The translations under genes were made by a program, and so were the position numbers. From assembly GCA_002150815.3 (NCBI GenBank), contig NDFF03000011.1:496001-560000 (forward strand): 64,000 nucleotides of DNA, written 5' to 3'. Positions 1 through 13,600 of the stretch are shown piece by piece. Source of the DNA: Grammothele lineata (taxonomy: Eukaryota; Basidiomycota; Agaricomycetes; Polyporales; Polyporaceae). The number at the start of each line of letters is the position of its first letter. The stretch's first letter is position 1. The notes beneath the pieces were generated by a model. The model did not search any database and was not told where the DNA came from. It worked only from the letters and a program-made list of their open reading frames with translations.

Positions 1-1449
1 AGAATGCGGCGGCGAGCCTGAGAAGAATAATGTAAGAGATATGCAGCGCATATATGCAGGTAGTTGCTCACATTGATCATCCAGTTGCTGACCTGGCTCA
101 TGCTCAAGCCCGTCGCATGGCAGAGCTGCTTCTTCTCCTCCTCCGAAGGGTACGGGTGATCGCTATGCCTGTGCAACCAGTCCTTGAGGAAGTCGGTGAC
201 GGGCTTGGGAAGCTTGCCGCGCTTGCGCTGCTGCTGCTGCTGAGGGGGCGGACGGTCGACGAGCGAGCTCTGGGCGGGGACGTTCGGAGCCGACTGGGGA
301 GAACGGCTAGGCGAGTTGGTGACACTGATCGACGGATTCGACGCCCCGCCTGCGCTGGAAGCGAGGCCGGACGCGGACGTAGAGGGGCTCATGGAGTAGT
401 CGGGGCCACCGGCGGGGAAGGTCCAGTCGTTCTCGGTCTTGATGGTGGAGAGGCCGTTGCCGGAGGGGCCGTGGAGGCGGGAAGCGGGGGAGCGTTCGGC
501 GTGTCCTGCTATGCGCTGAACGCCGCCAAACATGGACTCGGGGCCGTCGTACTTTGTCGAGCCGGGGGTGGAGTTGGGACGGGCGATGGAGGCGGGAGCC
601 CAGGATTCCGGATCTGAGAGGCCGGAAGGCGAACGGCTGGCGACGGAGAAGGCAGAAGAGAGAGGAGAGACACCGAAAGAGGAGCCGGTGGCAGAGGTAG
701 CGGCACTCGGGAGGGGAAGGTCGCTGATAGGGCCGGGGAAGGAGCCTAGCTGAGTGTCGAGGCGGGAGGGCTTGTCGGAGCCGTCCTGGGGAGCGTCGAG
801 GGGCGGGAACTGGTAGGAGGTGAGGCCGGCGGCGTTCTGGGATTGGCGGCCCTGGATGGGGTAGGGAAGGCGAAGGCGAGAAGCGCCGTTGTCGGGGTAG
901 AGGGTAGGGAGGGACGCGCGACGGAGCTCGTTGCGGTCGGTAAAGGCGGAGGCGAGCGACGGGAGCTGGACGCGGGCGGGGTCGAGGTCTGGATGATCGG
1001 GGGCGTCCGAGTGCGAGTGCTCTGACCAGGGCGAGTCGTGCGCGGGGCGGGCGCGGGGCAGCGGGGAGCGGTCGGGGGTAGACGGGCGCTTGTCGGGGCG
1101 GGAGTGGAGGCTGCTGTCAGAAGTGGCAGAGCTCGACATGCGGCGCGAGTCGTAGTCGATCTCGGCGGGGTTCGGCCTGCGAAGATGGGGTGAGTGCGGG
1201 GCCAGGGCGCGGGGCGCGAGGCGCGAGGGACGTACAGCAAGCGTGCGTCGAGCGGCAACGGGAGGGGGAGGTGCTCTGCGGTCGACTTGGCCTCTTGCCT
1301 GGGGTGCGCGCGGGGATCAGAGGGGATGCGCGTGGAAAAGAAAAGACGAAAGCGACTTACTGGAGGGCGAACTGGAGGTGGTGGACGTTGTACTCGTTGA
1401 GAGGAACGGCGAAGGAGGAGGGGATGTCAGCGGGGAGCGTGTCGATCAT
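1..1449 (-). CDS. TALE-class (KN) homeodomain transcription factor, 3' end off the window
   Basis: Predicted nuclear DNA-binding regulator. I read three exons: 1361-1449 (start ATG at 1447-1449), 72-1176 and 1-17, with GT-AG introns of 184 and 54 nt. The phases fit (CA|G and an exact codon junction). The N-terminal ~330 residues are Ser/Pro-rich and look disordered. A poly-Gln run of five precedes the homeodomain, which begins RKRGKLPKPV and contains the TALE three-residue loop (HPYPSEEEK). Helix 3 reads SQVSNWMIN, then ARRRIL across the intron. The WxINxRRR recognition helix is diagnostic for KN/TALE homeodomains, a class that includes fungal HD1 mating factors and Cup9/Hom1-like regulators. 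No HD2 partner lies next to it, so a mating-type role is not indicated. The stop codon is outside the window. Confidence 0.88.
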
Positions 1450-1503
1450 TGAAGACGCGTCGCGCGGGGAGCGTGGCCTGGAAGGACCGGGGGCGTTGGG
1501 ATT

Positions 1504-1544
1504 GGCTTTGGCGTTGGCGTTGGCGTTGGCGTTGGCGTTGGCGT
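1504..1544. repeat. Hexanucleotide tandem repeat (TTGGCG, about 6 copies)
   Basis: A near-perfect run of the unit TTGGCG lies about 55-95 bp upstream of the homeodomain gene's ATG, probably in its 5' leader. On the minus strand it reads as CGCCAA units. Confidence 0.85.
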
Positions 1545-4500
1545 GGACGTCGGCGGGCGCGTGGATCGGGGAGTAAGGGCTCTGGGCGGCGAGGACGGAC
1601 GCGATCGCGGCGAGAGGAAGGCGGGCGACGTGAATGGCGGCCAGTGGCTGCAGATCGAAGTTCCATGCAGGCGGGGCGGGCTGTATTTATCCTGGCCGTC
1701 ACCGCTTTGTCCTGGAGCGAGTGCTGGAGAGATCTCGCCTGGCCCGCCTTGCCTCTTCCGCCGCCGAAAGAGCCCAATCAGCCCCGCGTCCGCTCCCCCG
1801 GCGCACCCAGGTACCGTTGCCCGATCCAGATGCTGTGCACCCCCCGAGCTGCAATTAATCACCTCCCCTCCGATCTTCCACACACGCCACCTCACCACGA
1901 TATTCCCACGTAAAAACCTTATTCTCCTCTTAATTACCGCCAGCGCCCGTCCCTCCCTTTCCCCCCCCCTCCCCCCGCGCCTCCCCTCCTCCCCAATCTG
2001 GATTCTTCCCGCCCGCCCCCGCCCACCTCGGCGCCGTCCTCGGCGGTCCTCTCCTCTCCCGGCCACCGCCCGGCCGGACGTCCGCGCCCAGCCAGCAGCA
2101 CCGTGTGGCGGCCTGTCGCGCCCTCCGCCCGCCCCGCCCCGATCTCGGCGGGACGCCGCCCCCGCGTCCTCCACCCCGCCCTCTCTCGTCGTGCTCGTCT
2201 CAGCGCAGACGACGACGACCCTCGCGACGACGAGCGCGCTGGCGAGCCCTCGCACTAGGACCGAGGATGCATTAAGCCCGGGAATGGGCATATTGCTGAC
2301 GCCCGCCCGATTACCACACCCTACGAGCTTTTCGCGCTCCGAACACCAGCCAACGCGAGCCAGCGAGCGCTGAGCGCAGACTCGCCCTCGTCCGCCTCCC
2401 GCCGCCGCACCTCCTCCTCGCCCTCGACGCTTCCATGCCCAGCCACGCGCTCGCCGAGGTCACTCGTCCAGCGATCCCCGCCCGCGCATCCGCGCTTTGA
2501 TGAGCTGCGAGCACCTCGGGCTTGCCACGACCTTGTCCCAATTCAATCTTGCGCCCTGGCTTCCCTCCCTCCGGCACGAACTCCGCTCTCCTGCCCGCTC
2601 TATTCCCTCCAGCTCCGGCTCGTTTCACCACTCGTCTCGGCGCGTTTGGTCTCGCCGGCCCCGACGCTCCTCGCCTCCTCCCCCGCCCTTGTCCGCCCAG
2701 GCCTTGACCTCGACCTCGACCGGATGCAGATCCTCGCGCCAACACAAGCCCCCGCCGTCCCAGAGCCCGTCTCTTGTTGCTTCCGCGGCCCTGCGCTCTA
2801 GGCCTCGCGGACGAGCGCGTGCCCCCACCCCCGCGATCCGTCCCTACTCGCTCTCCGTCCCAGCGATCGGCTCGTGCGGGGCAGGCCTCGGGCTCGGGCT
2901 CCTTGTGGCCCCTCGCCGCATTCAGCGCGCACTCCCTCCAACGCGCACCTTCCATTCATCGGGGCTCTCTCTCTCTCCCCACGCCGCACGCGACCCCTCG
3001 GACCCGTCCACGTGCCGATCCGCCGCGCGGGCTCGCCCCGCCCGAGGGTGCCGCCGTGCGATCGTCCGTCCGTGCTCGCTGCTCCTCCCAGCGCGGACCA
3101 CCGAAGGCCACCACGGACTCGCACCCGTGCCGCCCCCATCTCCGCCACCCGCCGTCCGTCATCCGTTCCGGCCCGGGCTCCTGCATTGATCCCGCTCCAG
3201 GGTTGCAGCTCTATGAACGGTATCACCACCCTCTGTACATGCATCAGATACTTGGAGCACAGAAGCCGCGAACAACGGTGCGACAAGGGTCCCCGGCGCG
3301 CACAGTAGTCCGTTTCGTCGCGCTACACACAGCTCCCTCGATGGCGCGATCCAACGCTACTGCATCCTTTCTTCGCCCGGACACCCTCCGGCACACGATC
3401 CTCCGTCGCCGCCCGCGTCAGGCCAGCGACCGATGCACGTCCCGCCCGTAGCTCGTCCGTTCGCTTCTCGCACAGTCTCGGACGTGTATCTGCGCGGGGC
3501 GCGCAGATCTTCCACAGCACCATCGCGCGCGGCCAATCACCATCATGGAGATGTCGGACGGTAATGCGCGTCGTCCTCGATGCGCGTACCGCCGCTCCGA
3601 CGCCCTGTTCGACCGTCGAGGGCCGTGCATCATACACGACAGCGACATTGTGGGCGTGGGCGCTCTCCCGTCGACGCCCATACTCGTTATTTCGACAGGC
3701 CCTCTCGTTCCAGCAGGCTGTGCGTCGCAACGCAACCTCCCGTCAGATCGACTTCGCTACGCTTCGACTTCTCGACATCTGTCCCGCTGGTGCTCCAGCC
3801 GAGCCGCTCCTTCTTCAGCCTGTCCTCACCATCTCGTCTGTTCATCATGGGCAATCGCTCCCAGTACGTTCGCCACCCCCCTTTCCGTTTCCCCACGCTC
3901 ACGCCCCCTTTCCCGCCCAGCGTCCGCACGCGATGGAGAGCCGCCCTCGGCGCTGGCCCTTCCGCATTCGGTCGGGATGTAGCAGCAGAATGATCGTCCG
4001 TGTCATGGAGGACGGGAGCCTGGGGAGGCCTCGGTGATCTCTTTTTTCTCCGATAATGTATGATGCCGAGGGGGTACAATGCCATCACGCCTTGCCTCTC
4101 ACGCACGCGCAGCGCTCGCCCGACAATGCTCGCAGGCGGCTCGTCCACTGTCTGGCACGCCGTCGCATACGTACCGTACAGTACAGGCTGGCGTGGCGCC
4201 CACGCGCGAGACCCTCCGCACTCTTCGCTCGCGAGCTGCGTCCTGCGCTCGCCCCCTGCGCAGAACGTGCGCCGCTTGATAGAGTACAGCAAAAAAAGAG
4301 TGCAGCGCGAGCGCGGCGCAGTGCGCAGAGGCTGGACCGCACGCCCCGATGTAGAAGGCCGTTCGCCTTGCCTCTCTCCGTTCGCTTCCGAGCCGCGCCT
4401 CCGCGCTTCCCGGCTCAGGCTCGAACCCTCGTCGTGCCTGGCGAGCCTCCGTGCCTGCGGGCGCGCGGAGGAGCACGAAAGGAGCACTGTATCTGATATC

Positions 4501-7500
4501 AGCGGCGGGCTGCTACCGTGCTAGATCGACTCATCCTACGCGTCGACGTAAGTATGAGATGGGACGGGCGGCCGCGGAACGAATTCAGAGATGGGGGCGC
4601 CTTCTGCCACGGCCGGGGAGCGCGCACTCTTCGCATCGGGGCGCGGTAAGCAAGCAGGCGAGAGTGGGGACGGACGGGGACGAGGAGCAAGGCGCAACAG
4701 ACGGGCGGGGCGCATCAGCTCGTGATGATAGAGTGCCATTAATTTCGGGTGCTTTGCTGGCACAGCTTTCGCGCGCATCTGGCAGGCGAGGACAGGCCCT
4801 TGTCCGCCCGACAGCTCGCAGGGCTTCCCTTCATGAAGATGTTGGCGTTCAGTACAGGGGCGCAACGGGGAGTCGCGCAATGTACGTACGCGAATTGTCT
4901 GTGCGCGCCCTGGACTGGTGATTTTTGCCGAGCAAAGGGGGGCCTGAACACTTGTTCACATCTCGCTTTCGAACTCTCGCAGCGGCTGCCCCGGCGCTAC
5001 ATCCGCACCCGCCGGAAGGGGCCCGTCGTGCCGCCGCTGACTTCATTCAACATTCGAACCTGCGGCCATGCGATGCGGGGTTCAAAATGAATCTCGGCGA
5101 GCGCTACGTACACCGCCCTCCCGCGCGGTGCGCTCCTCCTCAGCTATTCTGCGCGGCGTGGGCAATCCCTGAGGATCCTCGCACGGCTCCGCGGGTAAAC
5201 TCGCCCAACATTTGATGCATACCACAGACGACTCAGACTACGCTAGATAGTAGAGATGGTGTTGGAATTCGCGATTGCCGAATGCGGAATCGACGTGCGC
5301 GGACGGGCATTAATTGTGGATGAGGTGCGGAACGTAAGGAGCATCATCACGCGCGAGGGACCCTGCCGCGGCCTCGTCGGCCGAGACCTGTGGAAGAAGA
5401 GTGCGGCTGAGGTTCTGGCTCCCGGCGGGGCGCGCGCGGCGAGCGAGGAGGTGCAAGAGCGGCGATAGGTTAGGGGTGAGAAGCCCGGGCTGCGCGATGA
5501 GGACGAGGGCGGGTGCTCGCGCGCGATGGAGAGATGCGCGGGAAGGGAGAGAGGGAGGGGAGGGGGGATATGGGGCAAAAAGTCCCGCTCCGCCATCGCC
5601 CGGCGCAGAAGGGCGCGCGGCGCCGCGGGCCCTCTACGGCCGCTGCGGCCGAGGTTATCGTGGGTGCGGGCTGCGCCGTGTGCGAGCGGGCACGAGAACG
5701 CTGCGTGCGCGGGACGCGCCATGCGCTGTGGCTTCTTGCCTGGGTGCGCGCGGTAGGTGGTTCTGAATTTTATCGGTATGGGCTGCCAGCAGATCCGGGG
5801 GAAGAGAAGGATGGTGCATGCGCGCGCGAGAGGATGTTGCCGAGTGGGTGGAAGGAAATCTGGTACAGAATCCGGATATCGAGATGGCTCGCTGCGGCCT
5901 GAGTACGCTCGCGCGGGTTTACACAATGAAGATGCATAGGACGCTGCCGGATTTGGCATAAATGCTGTGGTGTATGGCCTTGCGTCATTGCATTATCCGT
6001 GAACGTACATGATAGTCGCTCTCGAGGGCGTCCGTCAGACGTTCTGTAGATGGACGAGAGATCTCGTGTTCCCCGCTGATGAGTCATCGAACATCTCCGG
6101 CGGCACGCTGAATAGGGTGCGCCGCGGCCGCGGGAGGGTCTTCCGGATGCAGAAGGTCCGTAATGATGTGTTGGCCGGCCAGGCCCCAGGGCGAAAGAGC
6201 GTCGTCCATGCAGTGCGGAGTACGAGTAAGTAACGCGGGTGCATGGTCGCGCGCCTGCAGAATCCACGCTCGCGCCGCACGGGTTTTTCTGCAAGGTTCT
6301 GGTCGTCGGCGCACCGAAGTGGCCGGGATCGCGCGCGGTCTAGGCTCGACCGCCACGGGCGGTGAAAGGAGAGGGGCCGAGGTTTGTCGCCGAGCTGGCC
6401 GTGCGGCACACGGCGAACATACTGCACCCCGATCCTGCAGATAAATTTGTGGTAAGGTTGCGCATGACCCGGATAGTGTGCAGGGGGCGGCGGCCGGTGC
6501 GGATCATGGGCGGGCCCATTATGGAGAAGAGGATAGGTTGTTTGACAAGAGCAAAGACTTGCGCCCCCCGCGAACGTACATAGGCTACGCGCCGGTGGGG
6601 GTGGTGGAGCGGGTCCATTGGAGAACGCATGGTGTGGGATGGGACGACTCGTTCGGGGCGGGCAGTCTCGGGCTGTATGTCTTTCTGTGCCCGAAGGAGC
6701 GGCGCGAGAGGGAGGTAGTGCGAGGGAGGCGAGAGGGTACGAGCGGCTGGATCCTCAATTGAGGGCCCGAGAAGCATGATGCGGAATCATGCCGGCCCCG
6801 CCTCAGGAAGTCGAAGTACCCAAAAGCGCGAGCGGACAGGCGGCCGCCAAGGGACAGAGGGCGATAGGAGGCGGCGGGTGCAGAGCACGGTCGGGCGCGT
6901 GGGTCCATGGGCGCGTGCGTGGATCACGACGCAGGACCACGTTGGACGAGTGGGCGAAGAATCGGTGGAGGAGGTTGCAGACAAGCTCAGGCCGCGGCGT
7001 CGACTCGGAGCGTCTGGCCCGGGGAGCGTCTGGAGGTGAGACAGGCGGAGGCGAGGATCTGCATCTGAGCGACGAGCGACGGCTGATCTGGCAGTGTTGG
7101 TGACAGACAGTCGACAGCCGACAACTCGAGCTTGGTTACTGTTTGGGACAGAACATGACAAACTCACAACCTTGTACTTACTCTCCGGCAGAGTCTCCGC
7201 CATCTTTCAACTTCCACTCCGCGAACACCCCCCGCTCGGCGTCTGCCGTCCTCCGCGCCAACCTCGGCCGATGCCCTCCGCCACGACCGCCGAGCCGTGC
7301 CGACCGCCGGAAGCGGCCCGGACCCGACTCCGATGCTGTGCCTACTCGCCGGCGGTTGTGTTGCTGCACGGCGGGAGGTTGCGCCGACCAACATCGCGCC
7401 CTCGACCTCGCCATCGTACACGCTCACAGACTACGACAGATTAACTGACATCCGCCGCCGGGAGAAGGCTAGGCGAACTACTTGCCGCGGCGCGCGCGAT

Positions 7501-10500
7501 GAGCGCGGTCCATTACCTGGCGTCCCATCCCCTCACGTTGAACCTAGCACCGCAGGCACACACCCCGGTTGTGGGTAACTTGGCTAGGTCAGTCGTTCCG
7601 ATGACCAGCCCGTGCATCTTCTCGGAGCAGCTTTGATTTCGAACAGCTTCTTTTTGATACACGACTTTCGGCTAGGAGTAACTTCTACGTATGGGTCCTC
7701 CATGGCCCCTCAAACCGCGAGCCTCGAGGCCTCCACATCCCACCCCTCGGCGCGTCGGAGCGGCGGCGATGTCTTCAAGCTTGCTCCCCTCCTCAGGCGC
7801 CTGCGTGCCTGGTTTTCTCACCCGTGCGGATAACAGCTGCCAACCTCGGGACTTGGCTACAACTCCTGAAGCTTGCGCTTGGGCACCGGCGTTCCCCTTA
7901 CAATCATCCGCACTACTCAAGGGGCAGTGGGTGAGGACCGATCAAGCGGCCACAGGTCAACTTTGGGCCAAAGGAGGCATCTTCCATGACTGGGTAAGCT
8001 AGAGGCGGCTTCGTAACATCTGAGCATTTCGGGCGGCTATCACCCCCACCCTCTTCTCGTTGCCATTCTGTGAAGGTCTCTATCCTTCTTCCCAGAGCGG
8101 TGGTTTAATGAGATCGCTCATGAGAACAGCGCAGATAGACCGCATTCTGAACCGTATTCCGCAATTTTCACGTAAACGGTGTGTAGATGGTTCAACGATC
8201 CGTATTCGGTGCTACGTGTCGGCCGCTCGAAGGCCTGGCAGAGCACACAAGATACGTCATATAGCATCAGTGGAGGCTGGCCTTGGATACAGCATGGTGA
8301 GATAGCCTGCTATATCAGATCGGGCCGGTTTTGATTGCACCTCCCGACCCGTAAAAGCACTAGCCCAAGCGCTGCTTGCACCGTCTGCTCATTGACCTGT
8401 CAAGTTCGGAGTCCGAACACGGCAGAGCGGTCGGCAAGGGAGGAGGCATGACCCGTCGACTTTCCGTGATTTCATTATGTCTTCCTCCGGCTGTATGCTC
8501 TCCCTCCGTATCCCTTGTCGGCCGGCATTCTACTCCTCGGGCCGCCGAAGCCGTGTCCACCCGCCTGGACAGCCTTTTGAACACGATTCTCCTTGACTTC
8601 CACGTCCAGGACTGCCACTGGCAGATGCACGTCATATCGTCTAGGCGATCCATTGTCAAAGAAGCCAAGACTTACAGGTGTCGGCACTGCTTAATGGTTC
8701 ATCACTCCACAGTCTCGTTACAAACTCCCTATGCTGACCAGAGGCTGTAGAAATTACAGCGTACTCTTCGTCTGGGGTCAACAACCCATCGAGCGGTACG
8801 TGGTTCTGCATCATACCTCCTTCCTCCCCTATCACGCATACCGACCTTCTTACACCGAGCGGAGTTCAGATGATATTCTTGTCATTCATTCCCTCGCCAA
8901 CATTCTTGGAACATGTGCCCTCGCCTTCCGACGGATGTTGAAACGCCACCGAAGACACGATAAGGAGTCCGGTATTATATAATCACGGACCATTCAACTC
9001 TCTCACCGTACGCCATCCTCGCATTAGCCTAACCCTCGTCGTACCCCGCAGTACGAGGATGTAGCTGCGCCCATAGACGCATTACAGGCGCGGATGCCGG
9101 TACGTGCTACATGTGCCGTCTGCCGGCATACAAACCGCCGGGGCCATTGCAATTGCATCCCGCGACCCTTTGGTGTCCCGCTGCAGAGACGTGAGGCATC
9201 CGTCCGGTCTGTCTCTCAAACGCCCCTCTTCGCCTGTCACCGCCCGTCGTGTTCGCGAGAAGGTGGACGCTGGCTATGCACTGGTAGCCTACATGACCAT
9301 GTCGTCATGCACGCAGGGAGCGACTGCGCACCGCTGCCGGTCACCCGCTGGTGCTGAAGAGGACAAACCACAAAATGCTGGTCGAGGGCGATGTAGATGG
9401 AAGGATGGCAACCAGCCCGAGTGGTACAACTTTGGTTCTGAAGATGCTACAGGGTGCGACACAGAGGCCAGATGGGCGCAAGAAGCTTCGATGACGCCAT
9501 ACCGCTCTCGTCCGCTGTCCCCGAGCACTTACGGGAGGCACTGTCACTGGACGTGGGGCAATCCAGAAGGGCGGGTTTAACTAACGGATTGTGTTCGGCG
9601 GTAGTCCTTCGAAGAGGGGACTTCTCGGTGTTCACAAGGCCGGAAGAATATGCATATCGGACAGGCCCTCGAAGACCCACGAGTACGTCGCCTCCTACGT
9701 CAGCCTTAGGCACGGGCGACGCGCTGGGTATGGTGCTCGCAAGCCTGGTGGAGGGTGTAGCGCAGACGGCGGAGGCGGACCGTTGCTTTTCGAACTGTAG
9801 TCAGGTTACTGCCCCCAACGCATGTCTAAGCGTTTTCTATATTCGCCTCTTCGAGTATCGCGTCCCTGAATTTGTGCTATACGCCGCTTCCATCCGTCAT
9901 GCGGACACAGATGCCCCGCCGCGGGGATCTGAAGCTCTCCGTCCCGTCAGAGAAGCGCAACTGGAACGATTGCTTGGGACCCGCCTTCGGTGCTGCGCAT
10001 ATCATGGTGAGGGCTCAAGGTTTACTTACGCTAGCCCTCAGGGGTCGGGCGGCGTGTGCAGATCTCTCCACACCCAACGCTCTCCGCAGTCGTGTGCCCA
10101 GGCATGTGGCGTCTGTTGAATGTGCATAAGATGTGCGAAAATTTGTGGGATAAGCTAGTTTGTACTGTGTGGATGAACGAAATCGTCCTTCTGAGCGCCA
10201 AATCTAGAAACTGCAAAACTATGCCTATGTTTGTGAGAGATGACAAGAAGCAAGCCACAAATACGGCGCGAAGCAGGTACCATAATGGGAGATGCGCTAG
10301 ATCATCGTGAAAAATATCTGCGAGAGTTACCGAGCGTACACATGATTCTACGAGACGATGCGAGTAGTGGGCTCATGGTCAAACGTCATCAGCAGCCGAG
10401 GCCGCTGCAACCTACCGTCGTGCACGACCCTCGACCAATCCCTCCGTCGCACCCTGAGAGTCGGCGGCTTCGGAGCAGAGCAATCGGCCACGCAGCCACC

Positions 10501-10640
10501 TTCTCCAGCGGAGGAAGTAGAGCATGCAAACTGAGATGCTCAGCGGCGTCCGCGGCCGCCTCAGCGATCTCCACCCCCCACTCGTCCCGAGGACGCCGGC
10601 CTTGCCAATCGAGTCCCGGGGCGAGAAATCGGAGGCGCCG
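1545..10640. other. Long GC-rich intergenic region, no supportable gene
   Basis: About 9.1 kb between the homeodomain gene start and the 3' end of the Nud1-like gene. The many open frames here are GC-driven: low-complexity Arg/Pro/Ser/Ala strings, no domain, no exon chain with consistent splice phases on either strand. Roughly the first 2 kb upstream of the homeodomain gene is very C/T-rich on the plus strand. The GC bias relaxes after about 7.6 kb. I see no tRNA, rRNA or transposon signature. It may be regulatory DNA or hold non-coding transcripts. Confidence 0.55.
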
Positions 10641-13600
10641 TTAGCTCGCCGTGACCTCTCGGCTGGTGTCGACCTTGGACTTTCTCTGCCCGAAGATGCT
10701 GCGCAACAGGCGCTCTGCCTTGTCGCGCTCCTTGCGTTCGACCTCGACGCCGTCGAGCATGACGATGCGCGGGCACGAGCGCATGACAAGCCCGCGATAC
10801 GCCAATCGTCCGACGTACGCCTCGTCTGGGAGATCGCGCCGGAACTTGGCATCCAGCTCGCGCCAGACGATCTCGTGCTGTCCACGCTCCCGCCGCACCG
10901 GTGCCTCTGTAGATTGCGCGGCTAACGACGAGGCACCGACAGTAGAAGGAAGTGCAGAGGAGGAGGCTGGGGGGCCGAGAGCTGTGGTCTTGGGTGAAAC
11001 GGCAACGTGGGGCAAGTCGGGAGCGGGCGCTTGAGAGGAGGCGGCGAGCGCCTGTCCCGGGAGTGCGCCGCCCAGCGGCTCCGGATCCGAGGCGGGGTGC
11101 TGGCTGGCACGATCACCGTCGGACGGCTGTAGTGCCCCTGGGGCGTCTTTGACGAGTAAGGGTAGATACCAGCCGAGTGTGCAGGGATTCATCCTAGAGA
11201 TGAGGCCGTGTCGCGAACGGCGGCAAGAACGGCAGCGCCGCGACCAAGGCAGGCGGCGTCGGAAGGAGCAGGCACAGGCGGGGAGCAAAACGTGGTCAGT
11301 GATCGGGCACATTCAGTCAGAAACAAAGCAAAACGCAGTTCCAACGAAGGGAAGCAGAACAAGAAAGGCACGGGAATGGTCGCGGGTGCTGAACGCGCAA
11401 ATGAAACGTCCGCAACGGGCGCGTGGGAGGAGTGCGGCCGACACAGGCGCGATGAGTCCAGGGAGCCGCACCCCGAGGGCCGTAAATCGCAGCCCACTGA
11501 TCGCAAGGTAGTACAAGGTGCACACGGCCCTCGGCCATGAGAGAGAGGGCAGGGAAGGAGTCCAGCCACCGGTTCTGGACGCGGTCACCAGCACGGGCGT
11601 ACGGCAGCACTCACGTGAAGGCGCGGGGTTGATTCCCATCCGTGCGCCCGCCCATTCATCGGGGCCTTGTTCTCTCCCACGGAGCGCGCACGCGCGGGCG
11701 GAGCGCGTTTGCTGAAGCGAATACGGCGAGGGCGCGGGGAAACACACCTGAAATCAATCATCTCGATATCCTTCATCCCTCGGAGCATGCGTAGGAGCTG
11801 CTTCGCCCCCTTGATCCGCGAACCGATGATCGTGAGTTTGCGGAGGCGGGTCAGGCCGTCGAGCGGGCGCGGGTCCTCGAGGAAGTTGTAGTTCAGGTTG
11901 AGAACTCGCACATTGGGCACCATCCGCGAGAAGTCGGGGGGAAGCTTGATCAGGCGGCATGCGGCAAGTTCTAGGTAGACGAGGTTGTAACACGAGTCGG
12001 AGAAGAAATCCGACGGGAGAGGATTGCCTGTATCATAATAAACGCGCATCCGGCCCCCGGGGGCGCGTGCATGTCGAGGTTCAAGGGATGATTGGTAAGC
12101 AACCGTGGATTCCGCGCACAGCCTCCCGCCAACGGGGGATCTACACCAAGGCGGAGAGAGCGATGACATACCGGACAGATAGAGGCGCTTCGCATCTCGC
12201 ACATCGCGGATCGATACTGACCTGTAACAGCGCCCCAGGAACACGTCAGCGCACATCCCGCAAATCGGCTCTAGAGTTGAGATCAGGTCACCCACAGTCC
12301 AGCTCGGGAGCCCTGGTTCCGGAGACTCAAATTCTCAAGCTTGGCCAGGCGATACGCCTTCACAATGGGCCCCAGGTTGTTGTTGTCTGCGTATAACGTA
12401 CGAAGGTTCGGGAAGGGCGCAGCGTTGAGAGTTTGCAGGCGATTTCCACTCAGCCGCAGAATTCGCAATCGGGGCATTGCTACCCCAGGTTCGAATTCGT
12501 TTAGGGAGTTGTTGTCTGCGGGGAACCATGGGATTAGCTTCCCACGGCAAAAGAGTGCGGGCGCTAGGGCCTCGAACGTAGCTGTCGACTTTGGCAGCGA
12601 AGATCAGGCGCAAGACGGTGCGCTCCTAAACCGCGCTCCTATCCCGCGCCATGTCCAACAAACAATCTCAACATACTCACCGAGATTGAGTGCGACGAGT
12701 GATGGGGCTGAACTGAGTCCTCCGACGCTGACTATCCTATTTCGGCTGAGATTTAACATTTCGAGCCGCGTCCTGTCAAACAACCGGTTAATGCAAGAGT
12801 GTCACAAACCGACGTGATAAATGACGTCCTAACGAGAGCGCGAAGTCGTTGGGCGCGGATGGCAACATGGGCCAGACGAATCCAAACTTGAGAACTCACC
12901 ACTGGTACTCGTGGAGATCGATCTTCCGGATAGAATTCCCTTGCAAACTCAGCTTGATGAGACCGTCCATCCTTTGGAGCCCGTCGACATCGACGATTTG
13001 GTTGCCATCAGCCCGTAGCTCTCTAAGATGCCGCAAGCACTCCAACTCTAGAAAAACAAAACTTGAGCGTCACGGGGAACAAAACGTGGCGCCGAAATCT
13101 TACGACGCAACGAATCGACCTGGTTGTAGCTGATGTCCAAATTTTCGAGATTGAACAGGTGGCTGAAGGAGGTTACCCCGGTCAAGCTACGTGGGGGATG
13201 AGATGACGGATACGGGAAAGTTCACAATCTAAGGAGCCACGGTACGTACAGGTTTGATGCGACAGATAGCGTACGAACCGTGCTTGGCACACCGCTCAGC
13301 CAGGAAAGCTGGTTGTGATTCCTGTCAGTTGCCGGTCAGCTGTCAATAGCCGATACAAGAGGACCATGGCTTCGGAGCGCCGCGAGGACCCCGCCGTTCT
13401 CACAATCCAATCCCATCCTTCGGGAAGTGTACCGCCATCTGCATTAGAACCAGAATGTGGAGACTACTCACAAGGACAACAAATCCAGCCGGGGGAGAAA
13501 CTCCTTGAGCCGCGCGGTGCTGTCAAGGTTGCGGTGAGAGAGATCAATGGAGGTAAGTTCTTCCCAGTACGGTTCGTATGGCTGGACGTCCGTGATGACT

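Noticed and set aside
1446..2291. 281-codon minus-strand open frame overlapping the homeodomain gene start
   Set aside because: Arg/Gly-rich low-complexity product, explained by high GC and by the hexamer repeat. It lies in the leader of the real gene.
9454..10119. 221-codon plus-strand frame
   Set aside because: No domain, mixed composition, Cys-rich random-looking tail, no adjoining exons.
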